Source: JARLGU01 sp036504535 | GTDB lineage: Bacteria > Armatimonadota > Armatimonadia > Armatimonadales > Capsulimonadaceae | Direction: 5' to 3' | Assembly (NCBI GenBank): GCA_036504535.1 | Contig: DASXUY010000037.1 | Location: forward strand, 1-64,000 | Length of the DNA: 64,000 nucleotides | Shown here: piece by piece, positions 1 to 9,600 of the stretch | How positions within the stretch are numbered: position 1 is the first letter of the stretch | Layout: each line of letters begins with the position of its first letter | Program-made: the position numbers and the translations under genes | The notes under the pieces: model-generated | The model's database searches: none | What the model saw: the letters and a program-made list of their open reading frames with translations, nothing else | Told to the model about the DNA's origin: nothing

Positions 1-18
1 TATAGCTTGGTTGATAGG

Positions 19-142
19 GATGCCCTCGTGCCCGGCGGGCTCTACCTATAGTGCAACAAGATCGCTGTATCCACCGGGCTAAAGCCCGGGGTTTTAGCTC
101 AACTCTTAAAAAATGCCCGCCCGGCACGAGGGCATCCTAAAG
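19..142. repeat. Inverted pair of hairpin repeats upstream of the URO-D gene
   Basis: GGATGCCCTCGTGCC near position 20 is matched in reverse complement near 125-139, and the arms extend to 22 bp with one mismatch. A second small hairpin (CCGGGCTAAAGCCCGG) lies between them. The right arm, ending in GGCATCCTAAA, resembles the stop-proximal hairpin repeats seen elsewhere in the window (ending TCCTAAAATCC). It may be a REP-like element or the terminator of a gene lying left of the window. Confidence 0.6.
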
Positions 143-153
143 ATTTACTAAAT

Positions 154-1140
154 ATGACAACCTTACAAACCCCCACACCCGCCACAGCCACCCCACGCGA
201 GCGCTTTATCGCCGCGCTGGAGCGTCGCCCTATTCTGGGCCTTGTCCCGCATTTTGAGCTCGTATTCTTCCTGACCATGGAAGCATTCGGCAAAGTGCAT
301 CCATCCCATCGCAGCTACCACCAGTGGCAACAGATGGAGGAGCGCGAACGCCGCCTGCACCGCCTCGACATGGCGCAGCTATACATCGATATCGCCAAGC
401 GATACGGCCACAGCGCGATATTCGTACACCCCAACCCCGACGGTGTCGAGGAGACCTGCCTGCTCATCGACACCATTCGCGAACTCAGCGGCAACCAGTA
501 CTTCATCATGCGGCACGGCGACGCTACATTCTCCATCCCGAACGGTGAGCAGATGATGGATTTCGCGTACCGCCTCGCCGACGAGCCTGAGAAGGTGCAC
601 GCCGAAGCTGCCCGACATGTGGACCACGCCCTCGCGACTGCCGAAGCGTACCGCAAGCACGGCGGGCTCGATGGATTCGCACTCTGCGCCGACTACTGCT
701 TCAACACGGGTCCGTTTATGAGCCCAACGCTCTTCTCGGAGTTCGTGACGCCGTATCTCGCGCGCCTTACCCGGGGCTACCGTGACATGGGCTTCTACGT
801 GATCAAGCACACTGACGGCAACATCAACCCTATCCTCGACCAGCTTCTCCAGGCGAACCCGCACGCAATCCACTCGCTCGATCCGCAGGGCGGCGTCGAC
901 ATCGCCGAAATCAAACGCATCTGCGGCGACCGCGTCTGCCTCATCGGCAACGTCAACTGCGCCATGCTCGACACCGGCACCATCGAAGACGCGAAGGGAT
1001 CCGCTCTCTATGCTCTCCAGTCCGGCATGCCCGGCGGCGGCTACATCTTCTCCACCAGCAACTGCGTCTACACCGGCATGCCCCTCGACCACTACGACGC
1101 CATCCTCGAAGTATGGCGCGAGCACGGCGTGTACCGATAG
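154..1140 (+). CDS. Uroporphyrinogen decarboxylase (URO-D) family protein
   Basis: The 328-residue product has the fold signatures of the URO-D/MtaA/CmuA superfamily: an N-terminal TPRERFIAALER segment typical of the family start, a central GPFMSPTLFSEFVTPYL helix, and a late barrel strand region with IKHTDGN and HSLDPQGGVDI. The length is normal for the family. True heme-pathway HemE has a characteristic RQAGRY N-terminus, which is absent, so this is more likely a methyltransferase-like or uncharacterised paralogue of the kind common near carbohydrate genes in Armatimonadota and Planctomycetota. The substrate cannot be told from sequence. The ATG start has no clear ribosome-binding site, and a short hairpin follows the stop. 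Confidence 0.8.
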   Translation: MTTLQTPTPATATPRERFIAALERRPILGLVPHFELVFFLTMEAFGKVHPSHRSYHQWQQMEERERRLHRLDMAQLYIDIAKRYGHSAIFVHPNPDGVEETCLLIDTIRELSGNQYFIMRHGDATFSIPNGEQMMDFAYRLADEPEKVHAEAARHVDHALATAEAYRKHGGLDGFALCADYCFNTGPFMSPTLFSEFVTPYLARLTRGYRDMGFYVIKHTDGNINPILDQLLQANPHAIHSLDPQGGVDIAEIKRICGDRVCLIGNVNCAMLDTGTIEDAKGSALYALQSGMPGGGYIFSTSNCVYTGMPLDHYDAILEVWREHGVYR

Positions 1141-1491
1141 ATGGGGCCATGCGATAGGATGCCTCGCCTGCGGGCATCCTTAGCGGACAGCGGCAACGTA
1201 ACGTTGCATCCTTGCCGGTTCGCGGACTACCATGCTAGAGATGTGTGCAAATCGATCTTCGGATGCTCCATCCAGCGGTTGCCGTGCAGAGTTTCCATCC
1301 CGTTTCGGGAGGGCGCCGAGTCTTCGAGGTGGGTGGGTCCGGAACTGCATCAATGTGCCGCTACCAGACGTCGTTTGACGCATGAACCATGGCGGGGTGC
1401 AATGATCTTACAACTATCCTCCTCCACCAGCAGGAGTCGCCGATTCATTAGCGTATATTGTGCCTATCTTTTGATAGTCACGGGGTAACAC
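1141..1491. other. Intergenic region between URO-D and acetylesterase genes
   Basis: This 351-base stretch holds one weak hairpin just after the stop (GGATGCC ... GGCATCC, about 1158-1180), related to the stop-proximal repeat family. I saw no convincing gene or strong promoter. A GGGG run just before 1492 can serve as ribosome-binding site for the acetylesterase. Confidence 0.5.
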
Positions 1492-3432
1492 ATGTCCCTC
1501 AAGATACGCACACTCCTGCTTGCCGCCCTTGCCGTCACGCTGCTGGCCATGACGCCGCGCAGCGCTACTGCGGCGCTGCCCTTCGTTCACAGCCTATTCA
1601 CCGATAACATGGTGCTTCAGCGCGATGTCCCCTGCCCCATCTGGGGATGGACCACGCCTGGCGCGAAAGTCGACGTCACCGTCGACAACGATACCGTCTC
1701 CACCACCGCTGCCGCCGATGGCAAATGGCTCGTGAAGCTGGCGGCAAAGCCGACTGGCGGGACACACACCATTACCATCACCGGGCCGAAAACGGTGACA
1801 TTGAAGAATGTGCTCTACGGCGATGTGTGGATCTGCTCCGGCCAATCCAACATGGATTTCGGCATGGCCGGTGTCGACCAGTGGTGGAACGAAATGCCCA
1901 GCGCCGCAGAAGGCTCGATCCGCCTTTTCCCAATCACCACCACGGCCGCGTTCACGCCCGCGTCGACGGTCACGGGAGCCTGGACAGTCGCCACATCCGA
2001 CACCCTCCGCAAGCGGGATCAATACGACAGCGGCGGTTTCAGCGCAGTCGGCTGGTTCTTCGGTCGTTCGGTCTTCCGCAAAACCGGTGTCCCTGTGGGC
2101 CTCATCGAGAGCGCGCAAGGCAACACGTCCATCCAGCCGTGGAGCACAGTCGCCAGCCTCCGTCGCAGCCCGAAGTACTCGCCGACCATGGATGCGTTCA
2201 CCGACTACGCAACCAAAGTCGCGGAGACAAACAAGGCCAACGACCCCGCGTACGCTCAAACCGACGCGTGGCGTCAGCCGGCCTTCGACGATAGCGCGTG
2301 GGCGGAAATGGAAACCCCGAAAGACTGGCAAAGCACAGCCCTCGCAGGCTTTTCCGGCGTGGTGTGGTTTAGGCGGCACGTCACCGTCCCCGCCTCTTGG
2401 GCAGGCAAAGACCTGACCGTAAACCTGGGCTACGTATTCGAGCAAAGCGCCGGGTGGTTCAACGGCACATTCGTCGGCGGGCAGGATGGCTACCGCAACG
2501 AGCACAAATACACTGTCCCCGGCAGCCTCGTCAAAGCGGGCGACAATGTGATCACGGTGCGTATCCAGGGCGACCGTGGCCTCAACGGCAAGCCTGACCA
2601 GATGAAACTAACCTGCGATACGTCCGACGAGCCCCCGGTCACGCTTACGGGGACATGGAAATACAAAGCTAGCACACCCGGCTCGCAGTTGACCGGACGC
2701 CGCCGCCAATTTGACCGCATCTGGACCGGCGCATCGCTCTACCAGGGCATGATTGCCCCGCTCGCCCCGTTTGCGGTCAAGGGCTTCCTCTGGTACCAGG
2801 GCGAAGGCAACGGTGGCCAGTCCACCTACGCCGTCGAGCTCACCGACATGATCCGCGACTGGCGCGCCACATTTGGCCAGGGCGATCTGCCGTTCTATAT
2901 CGTCCAGCTAGCAGGCTTCGGCCCCCACTCCGACATCGCATGCGACCCGAAAACATCATCGTGGGGTATCACGCGCGAATGTCAGGCAACAGTCGCCGCC
3001 AAAGTGCCCAACTGCGGCCTCGCAGTAGCCATCGACCGAGGCGAAGTGTATAACATCCACCCGCCGAACAAGCGCGACGTCGGCAACCGCCTCGCCGCAC
3101 TGGCCCTGGCGAAAACATACGGCCTGAATGTCCCCTGCGAAGGCCCCACGTACAAATCGATGGCCGTCGAGAACGGTCGCGTCCGCATCACATTCGACCA
3201 CGCCAACGGCCTCAAATCCGTAGGCTCCGGCCCATCAGGATTCGCTATCGCTGGAGCCGACAAGAAGTTCTACTGGGCTCTTGCCACCATCGACGGCGAT
3301 TCTGCCGTTGTATGGTCCCCGTCGGTCAAAGACCCCGTCTCCGTGCGCTACGCCTGGGCCGACAACCCCGTCTGCAACCTCTACAACGCCGACGACTTCC
3401 CTGCCGTGCCGTTTAGAACCGACGCTTGGTAA
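1492..3432 (+). CDS. Sialate O-acetylesterase (SASA/DUF303 family), secreted
   Basis: The 646-residue protein begins with a signal peptide (charged start, hydrophobic LLLAALAVTLLAMTP, Ala-rich cleavage region before LPFVHSLF). The SASA family signature follows: FTDNMVLQRD near the N-terminus, the nucleophile motif GQSNMDF near residue 120, and the FLWYQGEGN block near residue 435. The middle (about 260-380) looks like the beta-sandwich insertion common in the long bacterial members. The family removes acetyl groups from sialic acids or from plant polysaccharides; in this CAZyme-rich setting a role in hemicellulose deacetylation is an inference. It sits alone between hairpin repeats and has a GGGG Shine-Dalgarno-like run before the ATG. 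Confidence 0.9.
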   Translation: MSLKIRTLLLAALAVTLLAMTPRSATAALPFVHSLFTDNMVLQRDVPCPIWGWTTPGAKVDVTVDNDTVSTTAAADGKWLVKLAAKPTGGTHTITITGPKTVTLKNVLYGDVWICSGQSNMDFGMAGVDQWWNEMPSAAEGSIRLFPITTTAAFTPASTVTGAWTVATSDTLRKRDQYDSGGFSAVGWFFGRSVFRKTGVPVGLIESAQGNTSIQPWSTVASLRRSPKYSPTMDAFTDYATKVAETNKANDPAYAQTDAWRQPAFDDSAWAEMETPKDWQSTALAGFSGVVWFRRHVTVPASWAGKDLTVNLGYVFEQSAGWFNGTFVGGQDGYRNEHKYTVPGSLVKAGDNVITVRIQGDRGLNGKPDQMKLTCDTSDEPPVTLTGTWKYKASTPGSQLTGRRRQFDRIWTGASLYQGMIAPLAPFAVKGFLWYQGEGNGGQSTYAVELTDMIRDWRATFGQGDLPFYIVQLAGFGPHSDIACDPKTSSWGITRECQATVAAKVPNCGLAVAIDRGEVYNIHPPNKRDVGNRLAALALAKTYGLNVPCEGPTYKSMAVENGRVRITFDHANGLKSVGSGPSGFAIAGADKKFYWALATIDGDSAVVWSPSVKDPVSVRYAWADNPVCNLYNADDFPAVPFRTDAW

Positions 3433-3670
3433 GGATTTAGGACGGCTCTAAGGCCGCCGGGGCCATTCTTGGGTAAGGGTGGCAAGGAGCTGTGCAAAGA
3501 ATATCAAAGGTCGAGGAATCACCTCTTCGCCTTTCCTTTAGGAGAGGAGGGGACCCGCTAGCGGGGAGGAGAGGTCTCTTTACCCAGCCCTACGCCCACC
3601 CCCAAAATACGCAACGCCACCCTTACATAAAAGATGCCCCGGCGGCACGAGCCGTCCTAAAATCCCCCTA
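3433..3670. repeat. Inverted stop-proximal hairpin repeats around a 57-bp dispersed repeat
   Basis: A reverse-oriented copy of the stop-proximal repeat (about 3433-3486) and a forward copy (3618-3667) face each other; both contain CCACCCTTAC, a CCCCGGCGGC hairpin and GCCGTCCTAAA. Between them, 3523-3579 aligns over 57 bases without gaps to 24018-24074; both contain GGGGACCC, a short inverted arm and GGGGA-R-GAGAGG. The outer copies may act as terminator-like structures for the acetylesterase gene. Confidence 0.65.
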
Positions 3671-3697
3671 CCCCAGGCAGCCGCACACCGTTAAGCG

Positions 3698-3711
3698 TAT
3701 AATAAGCGCAC
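3698..3711 (+). promoter_or_regulatory. -10 element placing the hemW transcript start at its ATG
   Basis: A perfect TATAAT lies at 3698-3703, and the hemW ATG begins at 3712, only eight bases after it. Transcription starting 6-8 bases past the -10 box would begin at or next to the start codon, giving a leaderless mRNA. No ribosome-binding site is visible. I found no good -35 box. Confidence 0.55.
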
Positions 3712-4845
3712 ATGGCGACACAAGGCTGCTACGTTCACATTCCCTTCTGCGCGCGTAAGTGCGCTTACTGCGACTTCAACTCGTACAGCGGGTACGGCGA
3801 CGCCAGCATCGCGCGTTACGTGGCGGCGATCGAGCGGGAGATACGCGGCGCGGTATTGAGCGAGGGCGCCGTGGACACGGTGTTCTTCGGCGGCGGAACA
3901 CCGACGGCGATCCCGGCGGCGGACGAGGCGCGGATACTGCGTGCGGTGCTGGAGACCTTGGCGGTGACGGCGGACGCGGAGATCACCACCGAAGCAAACC
4001 CCGGCAGCAGCGATATCGTCGGGCTGGCGGCGCTGCGGGAAGCGGGGTTCAATAGGATTTCGTTCGGTGTGCAGTCGTTCGACACCGGGCTGCTGGTCAC
4101 GCTGGACCGCATTCACTCCGCCGACGAGGCCAAGCGCGCCGTTCGCGCGGCTAAGGGCGCCGGGTTCGAAAACATCTCCATCGACCTGATGTACGGCCTC
4201 CCGCATCAAACTCTGGCGCAATGGGCTGACACGCTGGACCAGGGCCTTGAGCTCGGGGTTGAGCACCTGTCGATGTACAGTCTCATCATCGAAGAAGGCA
4301 CCGGTTTCGGGACCCTGGCCGCGAAGGGCAAACTGCCTCTGCCCAGCGACGATACCGCGACCGACATGTTCGAAATGGCGCGCTCGCGGGCGGCAAGCGC
4401 GGGCTACGAGCAGTACGAAATCGCCAACTTCGCGAAGCCTGGGCGCGAGTCGCAGCACAACACGCACTACTGGCGCAACGATCCGTACTACGGCTTCGGA
4501 GCGGGCGCTGTGTCGTACCAAGGCAACGTGCGAATGACCCGTCTCCTGACCCCGTCGCGATACGCCGCCGCCGTCGAATCCAACGCCTCGCTAATTCACG
4601 AATCCGAATCACCCGACACCGACCAGCAGATGGCTGAAACGATGATGCTGGGTTTGCGGTTGACCCGCGAAGGCATCCACATCCCATCGTTCCACGCCAA
4701 GTTTGGCTGCCTCCCGGCGGACCGCTGGCCCTCCGAGATCGCGCGCCTAACTACGAACGGCTTGCTCGAAACCGCCAGCGACGCCCTGCGCCTCACGCGG
4801 CGCGGCGTCTTTCTCGCCAACGAAGTCATGGTAGCGTTTATCTAG
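3712..4845 (+). CDS. hemW: Radical SAM family heme chaperone HemW
   Basis: The 377-residue protein starts almost at once with the HemW radical-SAM motif HIPFCARKCAYCDFNSY, whose CxxxCxxC cysteines bind the [4Fe-4S] cluster. The family blocks FFGGGTPT, EANPG, RISFGVQSF and the YGLPHQT region follow in order. The later HNTHYWRNDPYYGFGAGA segment and the C-terminal winged-helix-like part (LRLTREGI ... GVFLANEVMVAF) distinguish HemW from oxygen-independent coproporphyrinogen oxidase HemN. HemW delivers heme to respiratory enzymes; older annotations call it HemN-like. Length is normal. The transcript may be leaderless. A stop-proximal hairpin repeat and then a strong terminator lie downstream. Confidence 0.95.
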   Translation: MATQGCYVHIPFCARKCAYCDFNSYSGYGDASIARYVAAIEREIRGAVLSEGAVDTVFFGGGTPTAIPAADEARILRAVLETLAVTADAEITTEANPGSSDIVGLAALREAGFNRISFGVQSFDTGLLVTLDRIHSADEAKRAVRAAKGAGFENISIDLMYGLPHQTLAQWADTLDQGLELGVEHLSMYSLIIEEGTGFGTLAAKGKLPLPSDDTATDMFEMARSRAASAGYEQYEIANFAKPGRESQHNTHYWRNDPYYGFGAGAVSYQGNVRMTRLLTPSRYAAAVESNASLIHESESPDTDQQMAETMMLGLRLTREGIHIPSFHAKFGCLPADRWPSEIARLTTNGLLETASDALRLTRRGVFLANEVMVAFI

Positions 4846-4854
4846 AATACGACA

Positions 4855-4921
4855 AACGCCCGGCAAGAGAGGGAGCGAAGCGAGAAAAAAAGCCCAAGCG
4901 GCTTGAGCGATCCTAAATCTT
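4855..4921 (+). repeat. Stop-proximal hairpin repeat after hemW
   Basis: This is a diverged member of the family found after several plus-strand stops: small inverted arms (GAGCGAAGCGAG; AAGCCCAAGCGGCTT) followed by GCGATCCTAAATC. Confidence 0.5.
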
Positions 4922-4940
4922 CCCTCCCGCCAGCCGCCAA

Positions 4941-4960
4941 AAACTTTTTTAAAAAAGTTT
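4941..4960. repeat. Perfect 20-bp A/T palindrome
   Basis: AAACTTTTTT is followed immediately by its reverse complement AAAAAAGTTT. It is symmetric, so it could act as a weak bidirectional terminator or a protein-binding site. The GC-poor stem makes it a weak terminator on its own. Confidence 0.5.
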
Positions 4961-5028
4961 GAACACCAATGAACAATCCTGAGTGCCCTGCGTCTTTACC
5001 CATGGCAGTTCAATCAGTGTACCCATTA

Positions 5029-5060
5029 GCCGGTCGCCCTTGCGACCGGTCTTTTTTTTG
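5029..5060 (+). terminator. Rho-independent terminator, plus strand
   Basis: CCGGTCGC and GCGACCGG form an 8-bp GC-rich stem with a 4-base loop (CCTT), followed at once by C and eight T residues. It lies 185 bases past hemW, so it either ends a long hemW 3' leader or ends a separate short transcript from 4960-5030. Confidence 0.85.
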
Positions 5061-5126
5061 CGACATGCCCAACATATCCCCGCGCTTGACGCTTCCTGCC
5101 AACATCAATCTGCCCGACAGCAACCG

Positions 5127-6641
5127 CTATTTGATCACCTTGACCGTGCACCCGCCGATTGTCCCGTCGACGTCCTGGTTCCACTGCACGCGGAAGTCGT
5201 GCCCATTGAGCCGACCGGCAAGGTTGGCATCGTTTACCTCAAACTGCACCTGCCGCCATTTCCCGGTTCCCTCAATCTTAACCACGCCCATCGATTTCCA
5301 TGTGCCAGGAGCTTTCGAGTTTACGGTCACCTGCGGGTCGGATGAGTCGTACACGAAACTCATCGTTTCAGGTCCCCGGTCAAGATACGCAAACGTGACG
5401 GCCAGATGGGGCGACGCGCCCTTCTTGAAATCCGGCGTCGCGTCGAAGTAGAAATATCTCGGACCGAGCCCCTGCACCTTGGACAGGGTATAGCCTGCGA
5501 CACCGTCCACTGTCACCGCAACGCCGTTCGACTCGACGGTCACAGGGACCGCGATCATGCTGCTGCCGGCAAGCGCCTGGGACGCCGAGTAAGTCGCACC
5601 AGCTTCGAGCTTAGGGTAATTGGCGCGTGGAAAGTCAACCGTGGCATAGCCCTGAGCATCCGCCACCTGCTGCGTCGCGCCGCCCGCCGATGGCCCCCAG
5701 TTCAAGGTCTTACCAATGAAGGCGTTCATCTCGTTCATAAACCCCGGCGACCAGTAGCCGGGTCCCGAATGACCAGCCCCTTTGACGATGTGCAGCTCAG
5801 CGTAAACGCCCGAACGCACGAGGGACGCGTACATTTCAACACCTTGCGCTATCGGAACCAGTGTGTCTTGGTCCCCATGGAATATGGCAAACGGTGCCGA
5901 TTTTGACGTCACATGGCTGACCGGGCTGGCTTCAGTGGCGAGCTGCGTTGCTGCCAGCGGTATATCGCCCAGGAGGAGCGCGCTTCCCGCCGTCGGCGTG
6001 AGCCAAACGTCCCCGCCCGGCGCAACACAAATGGCGATGAGGTCGCTAATACCAGCCGTCCACACAACCGCCTGAACATCGCTCGATTGATCCAGGAGCG
6101 CGCCCTGCTCGTAGCGTCGGTCACCGTTCGTCACGCCCAACATGGCTGCAAGATGGCTGCCTGCCGAATGCCCCGCAGCGATAAAGCGCCCGGCATCCAA
6201 ACCATACTCCGTCGCGTGAGCGCGGAGCCAGCGGACAGCCGCCTTACAGTCGACAAGCTGCGCAGGAAATCGGGCTTGCGAACCTGCCAGCCGGTAGTTG
6301 ACCGACGCCACCGCGTAGCCGCTTTTGGCGCAAACCATCGCTGGCCCGCCAAATGATGACTTGTCTCCACCAGACCATCCGCCACCGTGGATCAAAATGA
6401 TCAACGGTAACGGTCCCCGACCGGTCGTCGGCAGGTACAGGTCAAGCGTTTGGCTCGCGCCACCGTTGGGCTGGTAAGCCAAATCCTTCACTACGCGTAC
6501 ATCGCTTGCGGGCTGAGAAACGGCTGCTGGCTGAACTGGGGCGACATCGGCAACGGCCATCGACGGAAACGACATCGAACCGAGGCCAGCCAAATACACC
6601 AATGCGATACGGAAGGCAAGAAATAGGGTTGATCTTATCAT
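5127..6641 (-). CDS. Secreted alpha/beta hydrolase (BD-FAE-like esterase) with C-terminal beta domain
   Basis: The catalytic half has the family landmarks: the oxyanion HGGGWSGGDKSSF loop, nucleophile elbow GHSAGSHLAA near residue 160, a late DQDTLVPIAQG acid region and GAGHSGPGYW with the catalytic His. It matches the xylan-esterase-like BD-FAE/acetylesterase group. An N-terminal signal peptide precedes it. From about residue 300 a beta-rich domain follows, with FPRANYPKLEAGATYSASQ and a jelly-roll-like end, probably carbohydrate-binding. I chose the ATG at 6641 because GGAAA lies at ribosome-binding distance; a TTG at 6653 would add four residues. The substrate is likely an acylated polysaccharide, by inference. 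Confidence 0.85.
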   Translation of the reverse strand: MIRSTLFLAFRIALVYLAGLGSMSFPSMAVADVAPVQPAAVSQPASDVRVVKDLAYQPNGGASQTLDLYLPTTGRGPLPLIILIHGGGWSGGDKSSFGGPAMVCAKSGYAVASVNYRLAGSQARFPAQLVDCKAAVRWLRAHATEYGLDAGRFIAAGHSAGSHLAAMLGVTNGDRRYEQGALLDQSSDVQAVVWTAGISDLIAICVAPGGDVWLTPTAGSALLLGDIPLAATQLATEASPVSHVTSKSAPFAIFHGDQDTLVPIAQGVEMYASLVRSGVYAELHIVKGAGHSGPGYWSPGFMNEMNAFIGKTLNWGPSAGGATQQVADAQGYATVDFPRANYPKLEAGATYSASQALAGSSMIAVPVTVESNGVAVTVDGVAGYTLSKVQGLGPRYFYFDATPDFKKGASPHLAVTFAYLDRGPETMSFVYDSSDPQVTVNSKAPGTWKSMGVVKIEGTGKWRQVQFEVNDANLAGRLNGHDFRVQWNQDVDGTIGGCTVKVIK

Positions 6642-6691
6642 TGTGATTTCCAACTGGCCCCACGGGCCTCAGTACTCTCGGATTATGTCAC

Positions 6692-9600
6692 CTACTTCGA
6701 CACGGCCTTAGGCTCGCCGATCTCGATATCGTCCACGGCGCACGCAATTGGACCCCCAGGAACGCCGCTATCGTACGCGAACTGGATCTTCGCGATGGTC
6801 TTTCCGGCGGCATACGCTCCCACGGCGCATTCAATTCCAGTCCATGCCCCCACCGAACCGCGACCGACACCTGGATGCATCGATGTCCCGTCGATATCCG
6901 ACGCGCCCATGTCGCGAAGCACTGAGCCATCAGCGAAAACTAGATCCGCAGCGCAGTGGACACCGTCGGGCGTGAGAGGCTTGATCGCATAGCGCAGCAC
7001 GGTGTCTAGGCGCACATCGATGTTCGGCGTCGCCAGCGTGAAATACGTATACGCGTGCTTACCTATCGTCGCCGGGTCGCCGGTCAGCACTACACCCGCT
7101 CCTGTTCGACCCGCGCCGTCCTTAACCGCGCACTGCTGCCCGACCATCGCCTGCACCTGCGCCGGAACTATCTCCATCACCGCCTGCCCTGCCTCGAAGC
7201 CCGTCGCAAACCGCGCGACAAGCTGTACGGGCGGCATTGCAGCTCCGGTTGCTATCTCGCGCACCTGAGGCAGCTTGTCCGCGACAAACCCTTTGGCGCG
7301 GGCCGCGTTAGCCACCAGACGCATGGATTTGGACCCAGGGCCCACCACGACATGCTTGGCGGTCGACGACAACACCTCGACGCCTTCGAGTGACACATCG
7401 CCGCCTCCTACATCGGTCTGCTGCTGCGTGTAGTTCCAGAGCTGCACCGTGGTGGAGCCTGTACCGGTGAGACGCATTGCTGGAATATCGTTGCGACCCC
7501 ACGCGAACCCGGCGCTCAGCATCACGGGGCCGCTACATTCTGGCCCGATGTCGAGGATATGCTTGGCCTGCGGTCCTACCGTGGCAATCTCAGTGTTAAT
7601 GAGGTCAATACCGGGCCTAGCGGACGCGAGAATCGATGCCCCAACGGTACAGCCGTCGGTGCCGTGGTTAATAACGATGGCCGACGGAGCACGCGCGCCG
7701 TCGTAGTCAAACACAAGCCCGCGATTGACACCATACACAAAGTTGTTCACCTGCAGCGTCGGCGCACCGCCGCCGAAGACGAACGCGTCAAGATTGACGG
7801 TGGGGTACGCGATTGCCAACTGCGTGGCATTAGCGGCGGGCGAATTGGTCACCGAAGGCGCAGTCGCCGGACGCCGCGTCCAATAGTGCGGGTTGAACTG
7901 GCAGCTGTCCGTCTCCCCGCCGCCCTTGGCCACCCAGATTCCCACCTTAAGCGGCGCGCCAGCAACATACCGGAGCAAATGCCCCTCGCTGCCCACCGAC
8001 CCGAAGTCGGCCAGCTTGTAGCTGTTCGCCGTTGTGAAGTCGATCAAGCGGCACTTCGGCCCCGTTGCGTGCACTGTCCACGGATACGCGACGACATTAT
8101 CCGCCTTCTGGTCGGGATACCACACGGTCAGCCCGCGTGCCCCGGAGTTGGCCGCGAGCGTGATAAACGGCGTCCCGTTTTCGTCGCCCCGTCCCCCTAT
8201 CGGCATCAGCGTCGATCCCCACGACCACGTGTGGTGAGGCACATCGAACACGCCCCGCAACTCCACACCACTCGGCACTCGCAAGCTGCCTGCAAACCGA
8301 AAACTACCCGCCGGAACATACACCGTGCCGCCACCCGCTACGCCAGCCGCATCCAGCGCCTTCTGAAACGCAACCGTATTGTCGGTGGCGCTGGAACCTG
8401 CGTCGCCATCGGCCACAGCGCCAAAGTCGGTCACCACGAACAGCTTATCCGTGGCAGGACGACCGTCGGGTGGAAGTGACAGTGGCGCGGAGCGCGGAAT
8501 CGCGGTGGTCACCGAAGCGGACTCGATCTGAATGTCGCCATTGCTGGAGTTCGCCACCGACGCTTTGCCGAGGCTCCCGACAACAAGCGCGCGCTTGACC
8601 GGTGCGGCGAGTGTCAGCTGCACGCCCTTCGCTGGGAAGTGCGACGAGATCACGGTCACATATCCCGACTGTGCGGTCATCCCTGGGGACTGGGCCGATT
8701 GCAGCGTACAGTTCTCCAACCGTACCGCACCCCGCCCACCAACACGAACAGCGGGTCCCCGCTGTGATCGAAGGTCGCAATGGTTCAACTGAAGGTCCGA
8801 CGAGAATCCGCCCAGCACATCGACCGCCGTATCGTCGCCGGTCAGCTTGCAGTCAGTAGCACACCAACCGGAGACAGTCTTGTCGAACGAAACCCCTATT
8901 TCCCCGCCTGCTACCGTAACACCGTACATAACTCCGCAGCTCGCGCGGTTATTCACTCCCGCATGCACCGAGATCCCCGTCCGATAGCCCGCAATTTCGG
9001 TGTCGTAGATATACTGCCAATCACTCCGGGCCATGTCGATGGCGACGCCGTTACTGCGGACATAACCCCGCACTGCCGCATCGTCTAGCTTATCGCCTAG
9101 CCCCGAGCGCAGCCAGTAATCCGGCGAGAAGCGAACGCGTGCTATGCGGCAGATATCCGCGCACGTATCGACAAAGATGCCCGTCTTCAGGGGGCTGCCG
9201 TAAACGTCACGAAACGTCGGTAGTTCGTTCCATTCGGTGCCCGTCGAAATACCCTGGTACGAGTTGACGAGCGTCACCTGCTGCACCGTGTAGTTGTCGC
9301 CGCGCTTCGCTTTATCGAATCCAACCGTCCACGGATACGGGACGATATTCGCAGGCACCTGCTCGGGATACCACACGCTCACATTCCGCAAGCCCGTACC
9401 GCGCTGTAGCGTCACGAACGGCAACCCAACAGCGTTGCCGCGACCGCCATACGGCATAAGGATCGTTCCACCCACCGCCAAATCGCCGCCCTTCGGCTCC
9501 TTCCAATCGCCACGAACGGTGACGCCTTCCTTAACCGTAACGCCGCCATTGAATCGATACCGCCCCGCTGGCGCGAACACAACCCCGCCGCCTACCGCCG

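Noticed and set aside
7559..8479. 306-codon plus-strand open frame within the beta-helix gene
   Set aside because: It lies opposite a well-supported gene, has no recognisable domain and is rich in Arg, typical of a shadow frame in GC-rich DNA.
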